A stretch of 64,000 nucleotides of DNA from Amycolatopsis suaedae (GTDB lineage: Bacteria; Actinomycetota; Actinomycetes; Mycobacteriales; Pseudonocardiaceae), in NCBI RefSeq assembly GCF_004214935.1, contig NZ_SFCC01000006.1, positions 62,001 to 126,000 of the forward strand, read 5' to 3'. Position numbers and translations under genes: made by a program. The notes below the pieces were generated by a model. It saw only the letters and a program-made list of their open reading frames with translations. It had not been told where the DNA came from and made no database searches. This document shows, piece after piece, positions 1 through 9,075 of this stretch. Position 1 is the first letter of the stretch; each line of letters opens with the position of its first letter.

Positions 1-765
<765 letters not shown>

Positions 766-940
766 TTACCTGCCTTTCCGTCGCTGGACCCCAGTAGGCA
801 ACCAACTCCGAACGGGCAGGCCAAGGTGCTGTGCACGGACAACACACGATCGAGGACGGGGTTCGCTCAGCTGGCCCAGCCCGCCTCCCGGGTGTGCCCC
901 CACCGTTGTCCTGGCCGGGTGAGCCTGGCACTGTCGGGGT

Positions 941-1753
941 ATGGCGATTCTGCTGACCGAATGGTCCATCCGGGGAGCGGCCGACCCGCGGACCTTCGAC
1001 CGTGGACGCGACGTGTTCGAGTCGGGCAGCATCCGGCGGATCCTCGTCGAGGGGGAGACCGTGACGGCAACGGTCGCGGGCGCCAGGCCGTACCGCGTTC
1101 GTCTGCGGCTGACCGACGGGGGACTCGAGGGCGTGTGCGACTGCCCGCAGGGGCAGGACGAGGTGTTCTGCAAGCACTGCGTGGCCACCGCGCTGGCGTG
1201 GATGCGGGGCATGCGTTCGTCCATTGTGGACGCGCACGCGGTGCTGCCGGACCTTTCCGAGCTACGGCAGGCGATCCGGTTGCCCGACCCGTGGCATGCC
1301 TACTCCTACTTCGAGCGGGTCAACGCGGTGCTGGACCGGCTGGCCGGTAGCGGCGACGCCGACGCGGTCGCCGACCTGGTCGAACACGCCCGGCTGCTGC
1401 TCATCGAGGCGAGCGAGGCGCGCGACGAGGAGGACAGCGGCTTCACCGCGGCGGTGACCAGGTGCGAGGAGATCCACCTCGCCGCCTGCCTGGCGGGTTC
1501 GCCCGACCCGGTCCGGCTGGCGGACACGGTCGTGACCCGCGCGCGGTCGCTCGACTTCGAGGATGCCGCCGAGGTCGTGCCCGCCTACTTTCCCGCCCTG
1601 GGCCGCGCCGGCCTCGCCCGGTGCCGGGAGTTGCTGGAGGCCGCGCTCGCCGACCTGCCGGGTGGGCCGGCGTCGGTCTTCGACAGCAGGCGCTACGCCA
1701 TCGCGGCGGTGCTGGACGCCGCTGCCGAGCACGAGCGCTCGGCGGTCCGCTGA
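941..1753 (+). CDS. SWIM zinc-finger protein
   Basis: A 270-residue protein with an N-terminal SWIM zinc finger: residues about 66-81 read CDCPQGQDEVFCKHCVA, the CxC...CxH pattern that binds zinc and contacts nucleic acid or protein. The remainder is mostly helical and acidic and resembles the C-terminal part of other short actinobacterial SWIM proteins. Such proteins often sit near SNF2 helicases; one with its own SWIM domain lies at 46991-50176, far from here. The ATG at 941 follows a GGGG stretch. The 3' end is overlapped antisense by the small membrane protein gene. No catalytic function can be assigned. Confidence 0.82.
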   Translation: MAILLTEWSIRGAADPRTFDRGRDVFESGSIRRILVEGETVTATVAGARPYRVRLRLTDGGLEGVCDCPQGQDEVFCKHCVATALAWMRGMRSSIVDAHAVLPDLSELRQAIRLPDPWHAYSYFERVNAVLDRLAGSGDADAVADLVEHARLLLIEASEARDEEDSGFTAAVTRCEEIHLAACLAGSPDPVRLADTVVTRARSLDFEDAAEVVPAYFPALGRAGLARCRELLEAALADLPGGPASVFDSRRYAIAAVLDAAAEHERSAVR

Positions 1754-1863
1754 CGTGGCCGGGCCGGCAGGCGGTCGTTGAGTTCCACCAGCAACGGCCC
1801 GAGCGCCATCAGCCCGAGCAGCAGCAGTGCGACGGCGATTCCGATGATGCCGATGACCGACAT
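1693..1863 (-). CDS. Small single-pass membrane protein
   Basis: A 56-residue protein that opens with about 24 hydrophobic residues (MSVIGIIGIAVALLLLGLMA) followed by a polar, Arg/Ala-rich tail. It is probably a small membrane protein with a cytoplasmic tail. The start is supported by an AGGAG ribosome binding site 5 bases upstream of the ATG at 1863. Its last 61 bases are antisense to the end of the SWIM gene. The tail composition looks like the reverse of a coding strand, so only the first 35 residues look selected for. Function unknown. Confidence 0.5.
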   Translation of the reverse strand: MSVIGIIGIAVALLLLGLMALGPLLVELNDRLPARPRQRTAERSCSAAASSTAAMA

Positions 1864-2179
1864 GGGGTGCTCCTTGCCTTGACTGCCTCCAGTCTCGGCC
1901 TTCACCCGGGGCCTTCACTTCGGTCGATGGGCCAGATCCGGGTCGGCCAGTCGGCCGACCGGGATATTCCCTGAGACGGGTGACGCCGTCGCTCGACCGG
2001 CCCAACGCCGGAGCCGGCCGTAGCGACGCGCGTTCGGCAGCGAATCTCGATGGTGATCATCGTTGCGCCATCGGTAGCCCGCCGGCCGAACCGTCGGTCA
2101 TCGGCTCACGACGCCTCCGGAGCACAGTGTCGGTCCCCTCCCGCATGGTGTTCGCAGGAACCACGAGGAGGGGGAACCG
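1864..2179. other. Intergenic region (316 bp)
   Basis: No convincing gene. It holds the ribosome binding site of the small membrane protein, two direct copies of GGCCTTCAC (near 1897-1917), and a perfect hairpin GGTCGGCC-AGTC-GGCCGACC at 1941-1960 that could end transcription from either side. The right end carries the GAGGGGG ribosome binding site of the DUF4262 gene. No clear promoter seen. Confidence 0.5.
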
Positions 2180-2644
2180 ATGTGCTGGATATGCGACGAC
2201 CCGCGGCTCACCGTGCGGGATTACCTGGAGGAGTGCGCGGCGATGATCGCGCGGAACGGGTGGATGGTGCAGGGGGTCGAAGGCGGCCGGTATCCGCCGT
2301 GGGCCTACACGGTCGGGCTCACCGGCTACGACCTGCCCGAGCTGGTGATCACGGGAATGCTGCCGGAACGGGCGGCCGGAATCCTCAACCAGCTGGCCCG
2401 CGGCGTGCTGGACGACGGGCCACCCGTTCCGGGCGGGAGGGTGCCGCTGCCGGACGGCACGTTGGCCGAGACCGTCCGGCTCACCGAGCCGTCGGCCCAC
2501 CTGCGGACCGCGGTCGGAATCTACGGCGGCCGGATCCGGGCCAGGCAGCTCGTGCACCCGGACGACCGCGGGCACTGGCCGTGGGATCCCGGATACCGGG
2601 CAGGCCGCGGCGGGCAGCCGGTGCTGGGAATGCGGGGTGGATGA
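2180..2644 (+). CDS. DUF4262 family protein
   Basis: A 154-residue protein with the hallmark start of DUF4262 proteins: a MCWICD motif (two cysteines near the N-terminus), then a stretch ending in PPWAYTVGLTGYDLPELVITG. Family members are small soluble actinobacterial proteins without a known role. The ATG at 2180 has a GAGGGGG ribosome binding site 6 bases upstream. It is followed after 56 bases by the YihY gene on the same strand, but no functional link is evident. Confidence 0.8.
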   Translation: MCWICDDPRLTVRDYLEECAAMIARNGWMVQGVEGGRYPPWAYTVGLTGYDLPELVITGMLPERAAGILNQLARGVLDDGPPVPGGRVPLPDGTLAETVRLTEPSAHLRTAVGIYGGRIRARQLVHPDDRGHWPWDPGYRAGRGGQPVLGMRGG

Positions 2645-2700
2645 GTCCGGACGCGGCGGGGCGCCTTGGCCGTCCCGGCGGGCGCGGGTTAGTAATACGC

Positions 2701-3732
2701 GTGAGCACCCAGCAGAGCACCGCGTCCGGCTGGCGCCGGTTCCGCGCGCGTTACCGGTGGTTCGACCACCTGGTGCGGGCGGTGGACCGCTACGTCGACT
2801 ACCACGGTTACCACTACGTCGCCTCGATCACCTACTTCAGCGTGTTCTCCATCGTCCCCATGCTGATGGTGGGGCTGTCGATCGCGGGTTTCGTGCTGGC
2901 AGGCCAGCCGGAGCTGCTCGGCCAGATCACGGAGGGCATCCTGCGGGTCGTCCCGGACTCGCTGGGCCCCACCGCGCGGGACCTGGTGACGAAGCTGATC
3001 GAGAACCGCACCCAGGTCGGCGTGTTCGGTCTGGTCATCGGCCTGTACTCGGGCTGGAACTGGATCAACGCCCTACGTGACGCCCTGACGGCCATGTGGG
3101 ACCAGCAACGCGTCGACCCGCCGCTGCTGCGGATGATCCTGGTGGACTTCCTCGCGTTGCTGAGCCTGGTCCTGGCTCTGATCGTCTCCTTCGGCCTCAC
3201 CGCCGTCGGCGGCGCGCTTGGCACGTTCCTGCTGCGGCTGACCGGGCTGGACCACACCGGGGTGGCGTCGGTCCTGCTGACGATCGGTTCGGTCGTGCTC
3301 GCGCTGGTCGCCAACGCGCTGGTGTTCCTGTGGGTGCTGACCCGCCTGCCGCGGACACCGGTCGGCATCCGGAGCGCGGTCCGGGGTGCGCTGGCGGCGT
3401 CGGTCGGCTTCGAGCTGCTCAAGCAGGCCGGGAGCATCTACCTGCGGTTGATCGGCAACTCGCCGACGGGCGTGGCGTTCGGCTCGGTCATCGGTGTGCT
3501 GTTCTTCATCTCGCTGGTGTCGCGGATGGTCGTGTTCATCACCGCGTGGACGGCCACCGCCCGCGACGCACCGGTGCCGGTGAAGCCGCCGCCACCGGTG
3601 ATCGTCCGGCAGGTGGTGGTGCCGCCGCGCCGGACGGCCGTCGCGGTGCCCGCTCTCGCCGGGGTGGTGACCGGCGTCGTGGCGACGCTGACCTTCCTAC
3701 GTGCCGGTCGGGCCCGTCGGCGTCTGGACTGA
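2701..3732 (+). CDS. YihY/BrkB family inner-membrane protein
   Basis: A 343-residue multi-spanning membrane protein of the YihY/virulence-factor BrkB family (once misnamed ribonuclease BN). Family features seen: an aromatic/basic N-terminus, the conserved YFSVFSIVPM segment in the first membrane helix, YSGWNWINALRDALTAMW, and about six hydrophobic helices up to residue 300. The tail is proline-rich with a last hydrophobic helix before a basic end. The GTG at 2701 is chosen because homology begins soon after; no ribosome binding site is evident and an AT-rich TTAGTAATA lies just upstream, so the message may be leaderless. It is convergent with the Wadjet-like cassette. Role unknown, perhaps lipid or envelope related. 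Confidence 0.85.
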   Translation: MSTQQSTASGWRRFRARYRWFDHLVRAVDRYVDYHGYHYVASITYFSVFSIVPMLMVGLSIAGFVLAGQPELLGQITEGILRVVPDSLGPTARDLVTKLIENRTQVGVFGLVIGLYSGWNWINALRDALTAMWDQQRVDPPLLRMILVDFLALLSLVLALIVSFGLTAVGGALGTFLLRLTGLDHTGVASVLLTIGSVVLALVANALVFLWVLTRLPRTPVGIRSAVRGALAASVGFELLKQAGSIYLRLIGNSPTGVAFGSVIGVLFFISLVSRMVVFITAWTATARDAPVPVKPPPPVIVRQVVVPPRRTAVAVPALAGVVTGVVATLTFLRAGRARRRLD

Positions 3733-3742
3733 CGAGCCCAAA

Positions 3743-3757
3743 GGCCGCTCCGCGGCC
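3743..3757. terminator. Short hairpin between convergent genes
   Basis: GGCCGC-TCC-GCGGCC forms a 6-bp stem with a 3-base loop in the 97-bp gap between the convergent YihY and TIGR02680 genes. There is no U-tract, so the terminator role is inferred from position only. Confidence 0.35.
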
Positions 3758-3829
3758 GACGGCGAGGAGGGAAGACGCCGACTCAGGGGGCCCGACCGCG
3801 CCCGAGCGGAGCGAGGGCAGAAGACACAG

Positions 3830-6800
3830 CTATTCCGGGAGTAGCTCCATGCCGTTCCAGGTGAAGTGGGCGGTGGTCACCGCGTCGTCCCCGTCGCCGC
3901 CGGTGATGAGCTGGTGGATGCTGACGCCACTGAGCTCGGAGTAGGTGCACCATTCGTGATCGGAGGTGAGCATCAGATCCAGATCGAGCGCTGACAACAG
4001 CGCGAACACCTGGCCCCGGTTGGTGGTGTCCACGCCGACGAACACCTCGTCGAGCAGGATGATCCGCGGCGCCTCCGGGACGGCCTGGTAGTGGGCCGCG
4101 AGTGCGGCGAACAGCGGCAGGTGCAGTGCGATGGCCTTCTCGCCACCGGAGAGGGCACCGTGCAGCTTGCGGGTCAGCAGCTGCCAGCCCATGCCGCCGC
4201 CGCGGTCGACCTTGACCACGAACCGGTGCCACGACGTGTAGTCGAAGACCTGCGCCAGCTGCTGTTCCCAGCTGGTCGCCGAGTCGTCGGCCTTGGCCTG
4301 CTCCACCCGCTCCCGGAAAAACCGGTGCAGGGTCTGCCGGTCGGCGTCGGACAGCTGGTCCGGTTCGAGGAGCAGCAGGTCGCGGGCCGACCGCGTGCCC
4401 GGCGGCAGGTCCTCGGCGACCTCCCACTCCAGCCGCACGGCGAGCCGGGAGGCCGTGCGGACCCGCTCCAGCCGCGCGTTCATGTCGGTCACCAGCTCGC
4501 TCGCCTGCCGGATGCGCGCGGCCAGGTGCCGCCGGGTGTCGCCGGTCAGCGTCTGGTCGAACAGCCTGCGCTCGCGCTCGCTGATCTCCTGGCGGGTCTG
4601 CTCGGCCTCGGCCCGCAGGATCTCCAGCAGCTCGGCAGCACCGACGCGGACGCCGTCCACCAGCGCGGTGAACACCTGCACGTCACCGTCGGCCTCCAGG
4701 TCGAGGTCCGTGCGGGACTTCAGCGTGTCCCGGGAAGCGTGGATGGACTCCGACAGCCGGTGCAGTGCGTCGGTGAGGTTGTTCGGTGCGTGCGGGACCG
4801 ACGGCCACGCCGTGGCGATCGTCCGCGCCGCCTCCAGCGCCGCGTCGATGCCCTCCGACGCCGACAGTGCCGACTGGAACCGGGGCAGGTCGTCGATCCC
4901 GCTGTCGGCGGGGAACACCCCGGTCGCCACCGCCCGGAACCGGCGGGCAGCCTCGTTGCGGCGCGCGGCACCGGCGTCGCGGGCGCTCGCGTCCGTCGTG
5001 CGCTGGGAGTCCAGCCAGCCCAGCTGGGTGGACAGCTCGTACACCTCGCGGTTCGCCGCGTCCAGTTCGGACCGCAGGTCGATCAGCTTCGTGCGCAGCG
5101 CGTCGGTCTCGGCGAGCACCCTGCCGTGGTCGACGCCGACCGTCTCCTCGACCGCGGCCAGCGTCGTGGCCAGTTCCGCGTGCCTGGCCTCGGCTTCCTC
5201 GGCCTCGGCCTCCCGGGCCTTGGCGTTGTCGGCGGACCGCCGCGCCCGGTCGGCGACGACCTCCAGCGTCGCCTTGGCTCCGGCCAGCCGGGTGTGCTCG
5301 TCCAGCCAGCTGTCCGCCTGGTCGGCGAACGACCGCACCGACGTGTCCACAACGGACAGTGCGGAGCGGTCGGTGGGCAGGCCGTTCTCCGCGGCGAGGC
5401 TGGTCAGATCGTGCAGTGCCCGCGACACGGCCCGCTCGGCGGCCGACACCGTCTCGACCCGCTGGGCGACGACCGTGTTCGCGGCGCCCAGCTCGGCCTC
5501 GGCCACCGCCTGCCTGCGGGCGGCGTCGGCCAGCTCCGACCGGTCCGGCCGGGTGGCCCGCTCCGTCTGGATGGCCAGCCGCCGCGTCTCCAGCGTCATC
5601 AGTTCGCGCTCGAGGTCGGCGATCACGCCATCCTCCTCGCTGATGCGTGCGCGGTGCTCGTCGATGCGGTGCTGCCGCGCCCGCCGCCGTGCCCGCGAGC
5701 CGATGTGCTCGGCCTCGTCCTTGTGCCAGCTCCCGGTCAGGTTCCCGAGCCGCCAGGTGCCGTCGGCCCCGACGGCGGCAGGCCCGTCGGGCGGCAGCCG
5801 GTCGCCGAACGCGATCGCGGACAGCAGCTGGGTGACGACCCGCGGCTGTACCTCGGTGTCGCGTTCGGACACCAGCACGTCCGCCAGCGACCGCCCGGGA
5901 ACCGAGCGCAACGCGTCCGGGTCGGCGAACACGTCGTGGCCTTCCACGTCGCCCCGGTAGCCGACCCAGGCGGTGAGCAGCCCACTGCCCTCCAGCGCGG
6001 CCTCGATCCCGGCGTGCCAGTCCTCCGGGGTGTCCCTGGCGAAGTCGACGAGCCTCCACAGTGGAGCGCCGACCATCCGGGACCGGTCGGTGGTCTGCGT
6101 CGACGGCGGCTCGGGCGGCAGCTCCTGCTCGGCGTTGAGCAGGTGGATCTCGGCGACCAGCTCGTGCCGGTCCGCCTTGGCGATCCGCAACCGCGCCCGC
6201 AGCACCGTTTCCTGCTCGATGACCTCCCGCAGGGCCGTCGCCGCGGCCGCGTCGACAACGTCGAGCAGCGCCACCTCCGGTTCGACGTGGTCCAGCAGCG
6301 CCGACGGGTCCTCGAACACCAGCTCCCGGCAGTCACTGGCCCACTCCAGCAGCCTGCCGCCCAGCGCGACCCTGGCCCGCTCGCGGTCCTCCGCCGCGGC
6401 GTCGACCCGGTCCTGCGCGCCGGCCACCTCGGCCCTGGCCAGGTCCAGCTCGGCCTCGGCCTGCTGCCTGCGTTCCACCGCCAGTTCGTGCGCGCTCAGC
6501 GCGCGCTGCACCAGGGCGAGCTGGTCCTGCCGGTTGCGCACGGCCGCCCGCAGCAGCGGTCTGGCCCGGCCGCTGGCCAGGTTGGCCTTCGCCTCGGCGT
6601 GCACGCTGGCCAGCCCGGCCCTGCCCGCCGCGGTGCGGACGTCGTCGTCCCGCGAGCGGACCGCGCCTGCCTGCCTGGTCACGTCGTGCTGCGCCTGACG
6701 TTCCGCTTCGGCGTCGGATTCCGCGTCGGCCCGCAGCCGGACCGCGTCCCGCCGGGTCCGCGCGGCCAGGGCGGCAGCGTCGGCGGTCCGCCTGCGCAAC

Positions 6801-7852
6801 CGGTCCAGTTCCCGGCCGGACCGGTAGTCAGGGCTCTCGGTCAGCCCGGCGCGACGGGCCTCGGCGGCGTCGATGTCCTTGCCCAGCGAGCGAACCCGCG
6901 CCTCGGCGGCCGACCGGCGCCGCTCCGCCTCGTCGTAGGCCTCGGCGGACCGCTGCGCGGTCGCCGTCAGTTCGCCGAGTTCGGCGTCGGCCGACAGCAG
7001 TGCGGCGGCACCGGAACGCAACACGCGCTGTGCGTAGGTCTTCTGCCTCGCCGCCAGCGTCTTGGCGGCCGCGACCTCGTCCTCCAGCCGCTTGAGCCGG
7101 TCGCGCTGGGCGTCCAGCCGCTCGAAGCCCTCGGCCAGGTCGGCGATCTCCTGCTGGCCCAGCGGTGGCAGCGCACGGGACAGCAGCGTCGACAGCAGCG
7201 CCGGGTCGAGCCGCTGCGACAGCTTCGGCATCCGCAGTTGCAGCAGGGCGGTGATGAGCGCGTCGTACCGCTGCTCGGTCAGCCGGGGGAACAGGACCGT
7301 ACGCACCGCGGTGCGGTAGTCGTTCGCCGTCGCGTGTACGGCTCCCCGGGTGCCGAGACGTTCCTCCAGCGCGGGCCGGGTGAGCGGCTGGCCGGACTCG
7401 GTCACCAGCGAGAGGTTCTCGCCGATCCGCAGGTCGGTGGTGAAGTAGTCGGGGTGCACGGTGGTGTTGTGGGCGCTGGCCTGCAGCCGAGCGCCGCAGG
7501 TGAACCACCTGCCGGTCGGCGAGCGGAACTCCAGCCAGACGTAACCCACCCTGGACGTGGCCGAGGTCCCCTCGCCCATGAGGTTCCAGTACATGGTCCG
7601 CTCGCCGGTGCCGAACGTCGACAGCCGGTTGGCCCGCAGGTTGGCGTCGAACAGGAACGGCAGCAGCAGTTCGAGCGCCTTGGACTTGCCACTGCCGTTG
7701 GGACCGCGCAGCAGCAGGCGCCCGTGGTGGAACTCGAAGACCTCGTCGTAGTACCGCCAGACGTTGAGGATGCCCGCGCGGGTGGGGGTCCACCTCGGCG
7801 TGCGGGCCAGCGGTTCGGCCGCACCGCGGCGGGGCAGGTCGGTCACGGTCAT
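3830..7852 (-). CDS. jetC: TIGR02680 family SMC-like ATPase (JetC of a type III Wadjet-like system)
   Basis: A 1340-residue ATPase built like SMC/Rad50/MukB: an N-terminal head with Walker A GPNGSGKS (residues 50-57), very long Ala/Glu/Arg-rich coiled-coil arms (about 230-1150), and a C-terminal head with the signature LSGGEKA (1234-1240) and Walker B RIILLDEVFVGVD (from 1264). TIGR02680 proteins are the motor subunit of type III Wadjet, which detects circular plasmids by loop extrusion. The start codon overlaps the TIGR02678 stop (ATGA), so the three genes are coupled. In described cassettes a TIGR02679 (DUF2399, JetD) gene follows; here transcription runs into the convergent YihY gene instead. 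Confidence 0.92.
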   Translation of the reverse strand: MTVTDLPRRGAAEPLARTPRWTPTRAGILNVWRYYDEVFEFHHGRLLLRGPNGSGKSKALELLLPFLFDANLRANRLSTFGTGERTMYWNLMGEGTSATSRVGYVWLEFRSPTGRWFTCGARLQASAHNTTVHPDYFTTDLRIGENLSLVTESGQPLTRPALEERLGTRGAVHATANDYRTAVRTVLFPRLTEQRYDALITALLQLRMPKLSQRLDPALLSTLLSRALPPLGQQEIADLAEGFERLDAQRDRLKRLEDEVAAAKTLAARQKTYAQRVLRSGAAALLSADAELGELTATAQRSAEAYDEAERRRSAAEARVRSLGKDIDAAEARRAGLTESPDYRSGRELDRLRRRTADAAALAARTRRDAVRLRADAESDAEAERQAQHDVTRQAGAVRSRDDDVRTAAGRAGLASVHAEAKANLASGRARPLLRAAVRNRQDQLALVQRALSAHELAVERRQQAEAELDLARAEVAGAQDRVDAAAEDRERARVALGGRLLEWASDCRELVFEDPSALLDHVEPEVALLDVVDAAAATALREVIEQETVLRARLRIAKADRHELVAEIHLLNAEQELPPEPPSTQTTDRSRMVGAPLWRLVDFARDTPEDWHAGIEAALEGSGLLTAWVGYRGDVEGHDVFADPDALRSVPGRSLADVLVSERDTEVQPRVVTQLLSAIAFGDRLPPDGPAAVGADGTWRLGNLTGSWHKDEAEHIGSRARRRARQHRIDEHRARISEEDGVIADLERELMTLETRRLAIQTERATRPDRSELADAARRQAVAEAELGAANTVVAQRVETVSAAERAVSRALHDLTSLAAENGLPTDRSALSVVDTSVRSFADQADSWLDEHTRLAGAKATLEVVADRARRSADNAKAREAEAEEAEARHAELATTLAAVEETVGVDHGRVLAETDALRTKLIDLRSELDAANREVYELSTQLGWLDSQRTTDASARDAGAARRNEAARRFRAVATGVFPADSGIDDLPRFQSALSASEGIDAALEAARTIATAWPSVPHAPNNLTDALHRLSESIHASRDTLKSRTDLDLEADGDVQVFTALVDGVRVGAAELLEILRAEAEQTRQEISERERRLFDQTLTGDTRRHLAARIRQASELVTDMNARLERVRTASRLAVRLEWEVAEDLPPGTRSARDLLLLEPDQLSDADRQTLHRFFRERVEQAKADDSATSWEQQLAQVFDYTSWHRFVVKVDRGGGMGWQLLTRKLHGALSGGEKAIALHLPLFAALAAHYQAVPEAPRIILLDEVFVGVDTTNRGQVFALLSALDLDLMLTSDHEWCTYSELSGVSIHQLITGGDGDDAVTTAHFTWNGMELLPE

Positions 7853-9075
7853 ACGGGGTTCTCCTCGGTGCCGCGCACGGCGTACCGCGCGGCCGCGGGA
7901 CAGGGTCGTACCACGCCGTCGGTGATCCGCACCAGGTCGAACGCGGTCAGGACGGCCAGCGCGCCCGCGGTGAGCCGGTCGGCGCCCGCGTCGCGGCAGG
8001 CGGCGGCCCAGCGGGGGAACCGCCGCAGCAGCCCGGCGGTGGCGTTGCGCAGTTGCTCGACGGTCGCCGGCCCGTCCAGGTGATCGAGCAGGAGCAGGGC
8101 GGCCACCCCGGTGTCACTGTTGTCGTCGGGGAAGCGGGTGTCCGTGGCGATGCCGTCGACGTCCACCAGCAGCACGCCCTCGGCCCGTTCCTCCAGTGCG
8201 AACCCGCCCTGCTCGGCCGCGCGCCGCAGCAGCTGGCGCCCGGCCGGTGAGGTGAGGTACTCCCGTTCGGCGGCGGACAGGTCGGCGAAGTACAGCACCG
8301 GGTCGTCCACCAGCCTGCGGAACACCGAATGCCGCAGCCACAGGTTGCGCTGAGTCTCCGAGGCGGCGGCGCTGTCCTGGTGCCTGCCCGAGGTCAGGCC
8401 GTACCGGCGCTCGCTGGCGACGGCGCTGACCAGTTCGCTGAACCGCGACGCCACCTCGTCGGGCGGCACGCCGAGGCCGGACGGGCCGACCGGCGCCGCG
8501 AGCAGCCGCAGCAGCAGCGTCGAGTCGACGCGGTAGAGCACCTTCGCCGAGGCCGAGTCGGCGAACGACTCCGTGCTGCCGTCGACGACCTCCAGCGCGC
8601 CGTAGCCTTCCAGCACACCGAGGACGTCGGCGAACGCGGCACGCTCGGCGCGGCTGGCCGGGTCGAAGGTCACCACGACGTCGTCGGCAGCCGTGGCCCT
8701 GGCGACGCGGTCGGCGAGCAGGCCGACGGTGGTCACCGGCACGGTGAGCAGCTCGGCCGCCACCACGCAGAACAGGACGTAGCGCCTGCGGTCGAACGGC
8801 ACGCCCGCCGGTCCGGGACGGCGTGCCGGGCGGGTGGAGTCAGTGCCCGCCCGCACCTTGAGCAGGCGGGCGTAGCCCAGGCGCGGCTCGACGGTGAGCG
8901 TCCAGCCGCAGTAGTAGTCGAACCACTTGCGGATCGGTTCCCTGCGCCTGCGAACCAGATCGAACACCTCGGGTGCGGCGCGTTCGGTGATCAGCGGAGT
9001 GGCGAGCAGCTGGCGGATGCCGCGGGCGATCTCCTCGCGCTCGGCGGTGACCAGCTGGTTGGCGAGGTGGCTCAT
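7849..9075 (-). CDS. jetB: TIGR02678 (DUF2398) family protein, JetB-like subunit
   Basis: A 408-residue soluble protein of the TIGR02678 family, found almost only beside TIGR02677 and TIGR02680. It starts with MSHLANQL, contains the conserved RRREPIRKWFDYYCGW region (about 50-65), and shows winged-helix-like segments typical of MukE/kleisin-associated subunits. In Wadjet it would bind the kleisin-like JetA and help load DNA onto the SMC motor. The ATG at 9075 overlaps the upstream stop as ATGA, and its own stop overlaps the next start in the same way. Confidence 0.88.
   Translation of the reverse strand: MSHLANQLVTAEREEIARGIRQLLATPLITERAAPEVFDLVRRRREPIRKWFDYYCGWTLTVEPRLGYARLLKVRAGTDSTRPARRPGPAGVPFDRRRYVLFCVVAAELLTVPVTTVGLLADRVARATAADDVVVTFDPASRAERAAFADVLGVLEGYGALEVVDGSTESFADSASAKVLYRVDSTLLLRLLAAPVGPSGLGVPPDEVASRFSELVSAVASERRYGLTSGRHQDSAAASETQRNLWLRHSVFRRLVDDPVLYFADLSAAEREYLTSPAGRQLLRRAAEQGGFALEERAEGVLLVDVDGIATDTRFPDDNSDTGVAALLLLDHLDGPATVEQLRNATAGLLRRFPRWAAACRDAGADRLTAGALAVLTAFDLVRITDGVVRPCPAAARYAVRGTEENPV

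Noticed and set aside
2057..2575. A 172-codon minus-strand frame opposite the DUF4262 gene as a possible missing jetD
   Set aside because: It shows no TOPRIM or DUF2399 features and is far shorter than that family; the DUF4262 reading is clear.
4091..8083. A 1330-codon open frame on the plus strand opposite the TIGR02680 gene
   Set aside because: The product is low-complexity (Arg/Gly/Val/Gln-rich) without domains; it mirrors the third-position GC bias of the real minus-strand gene.
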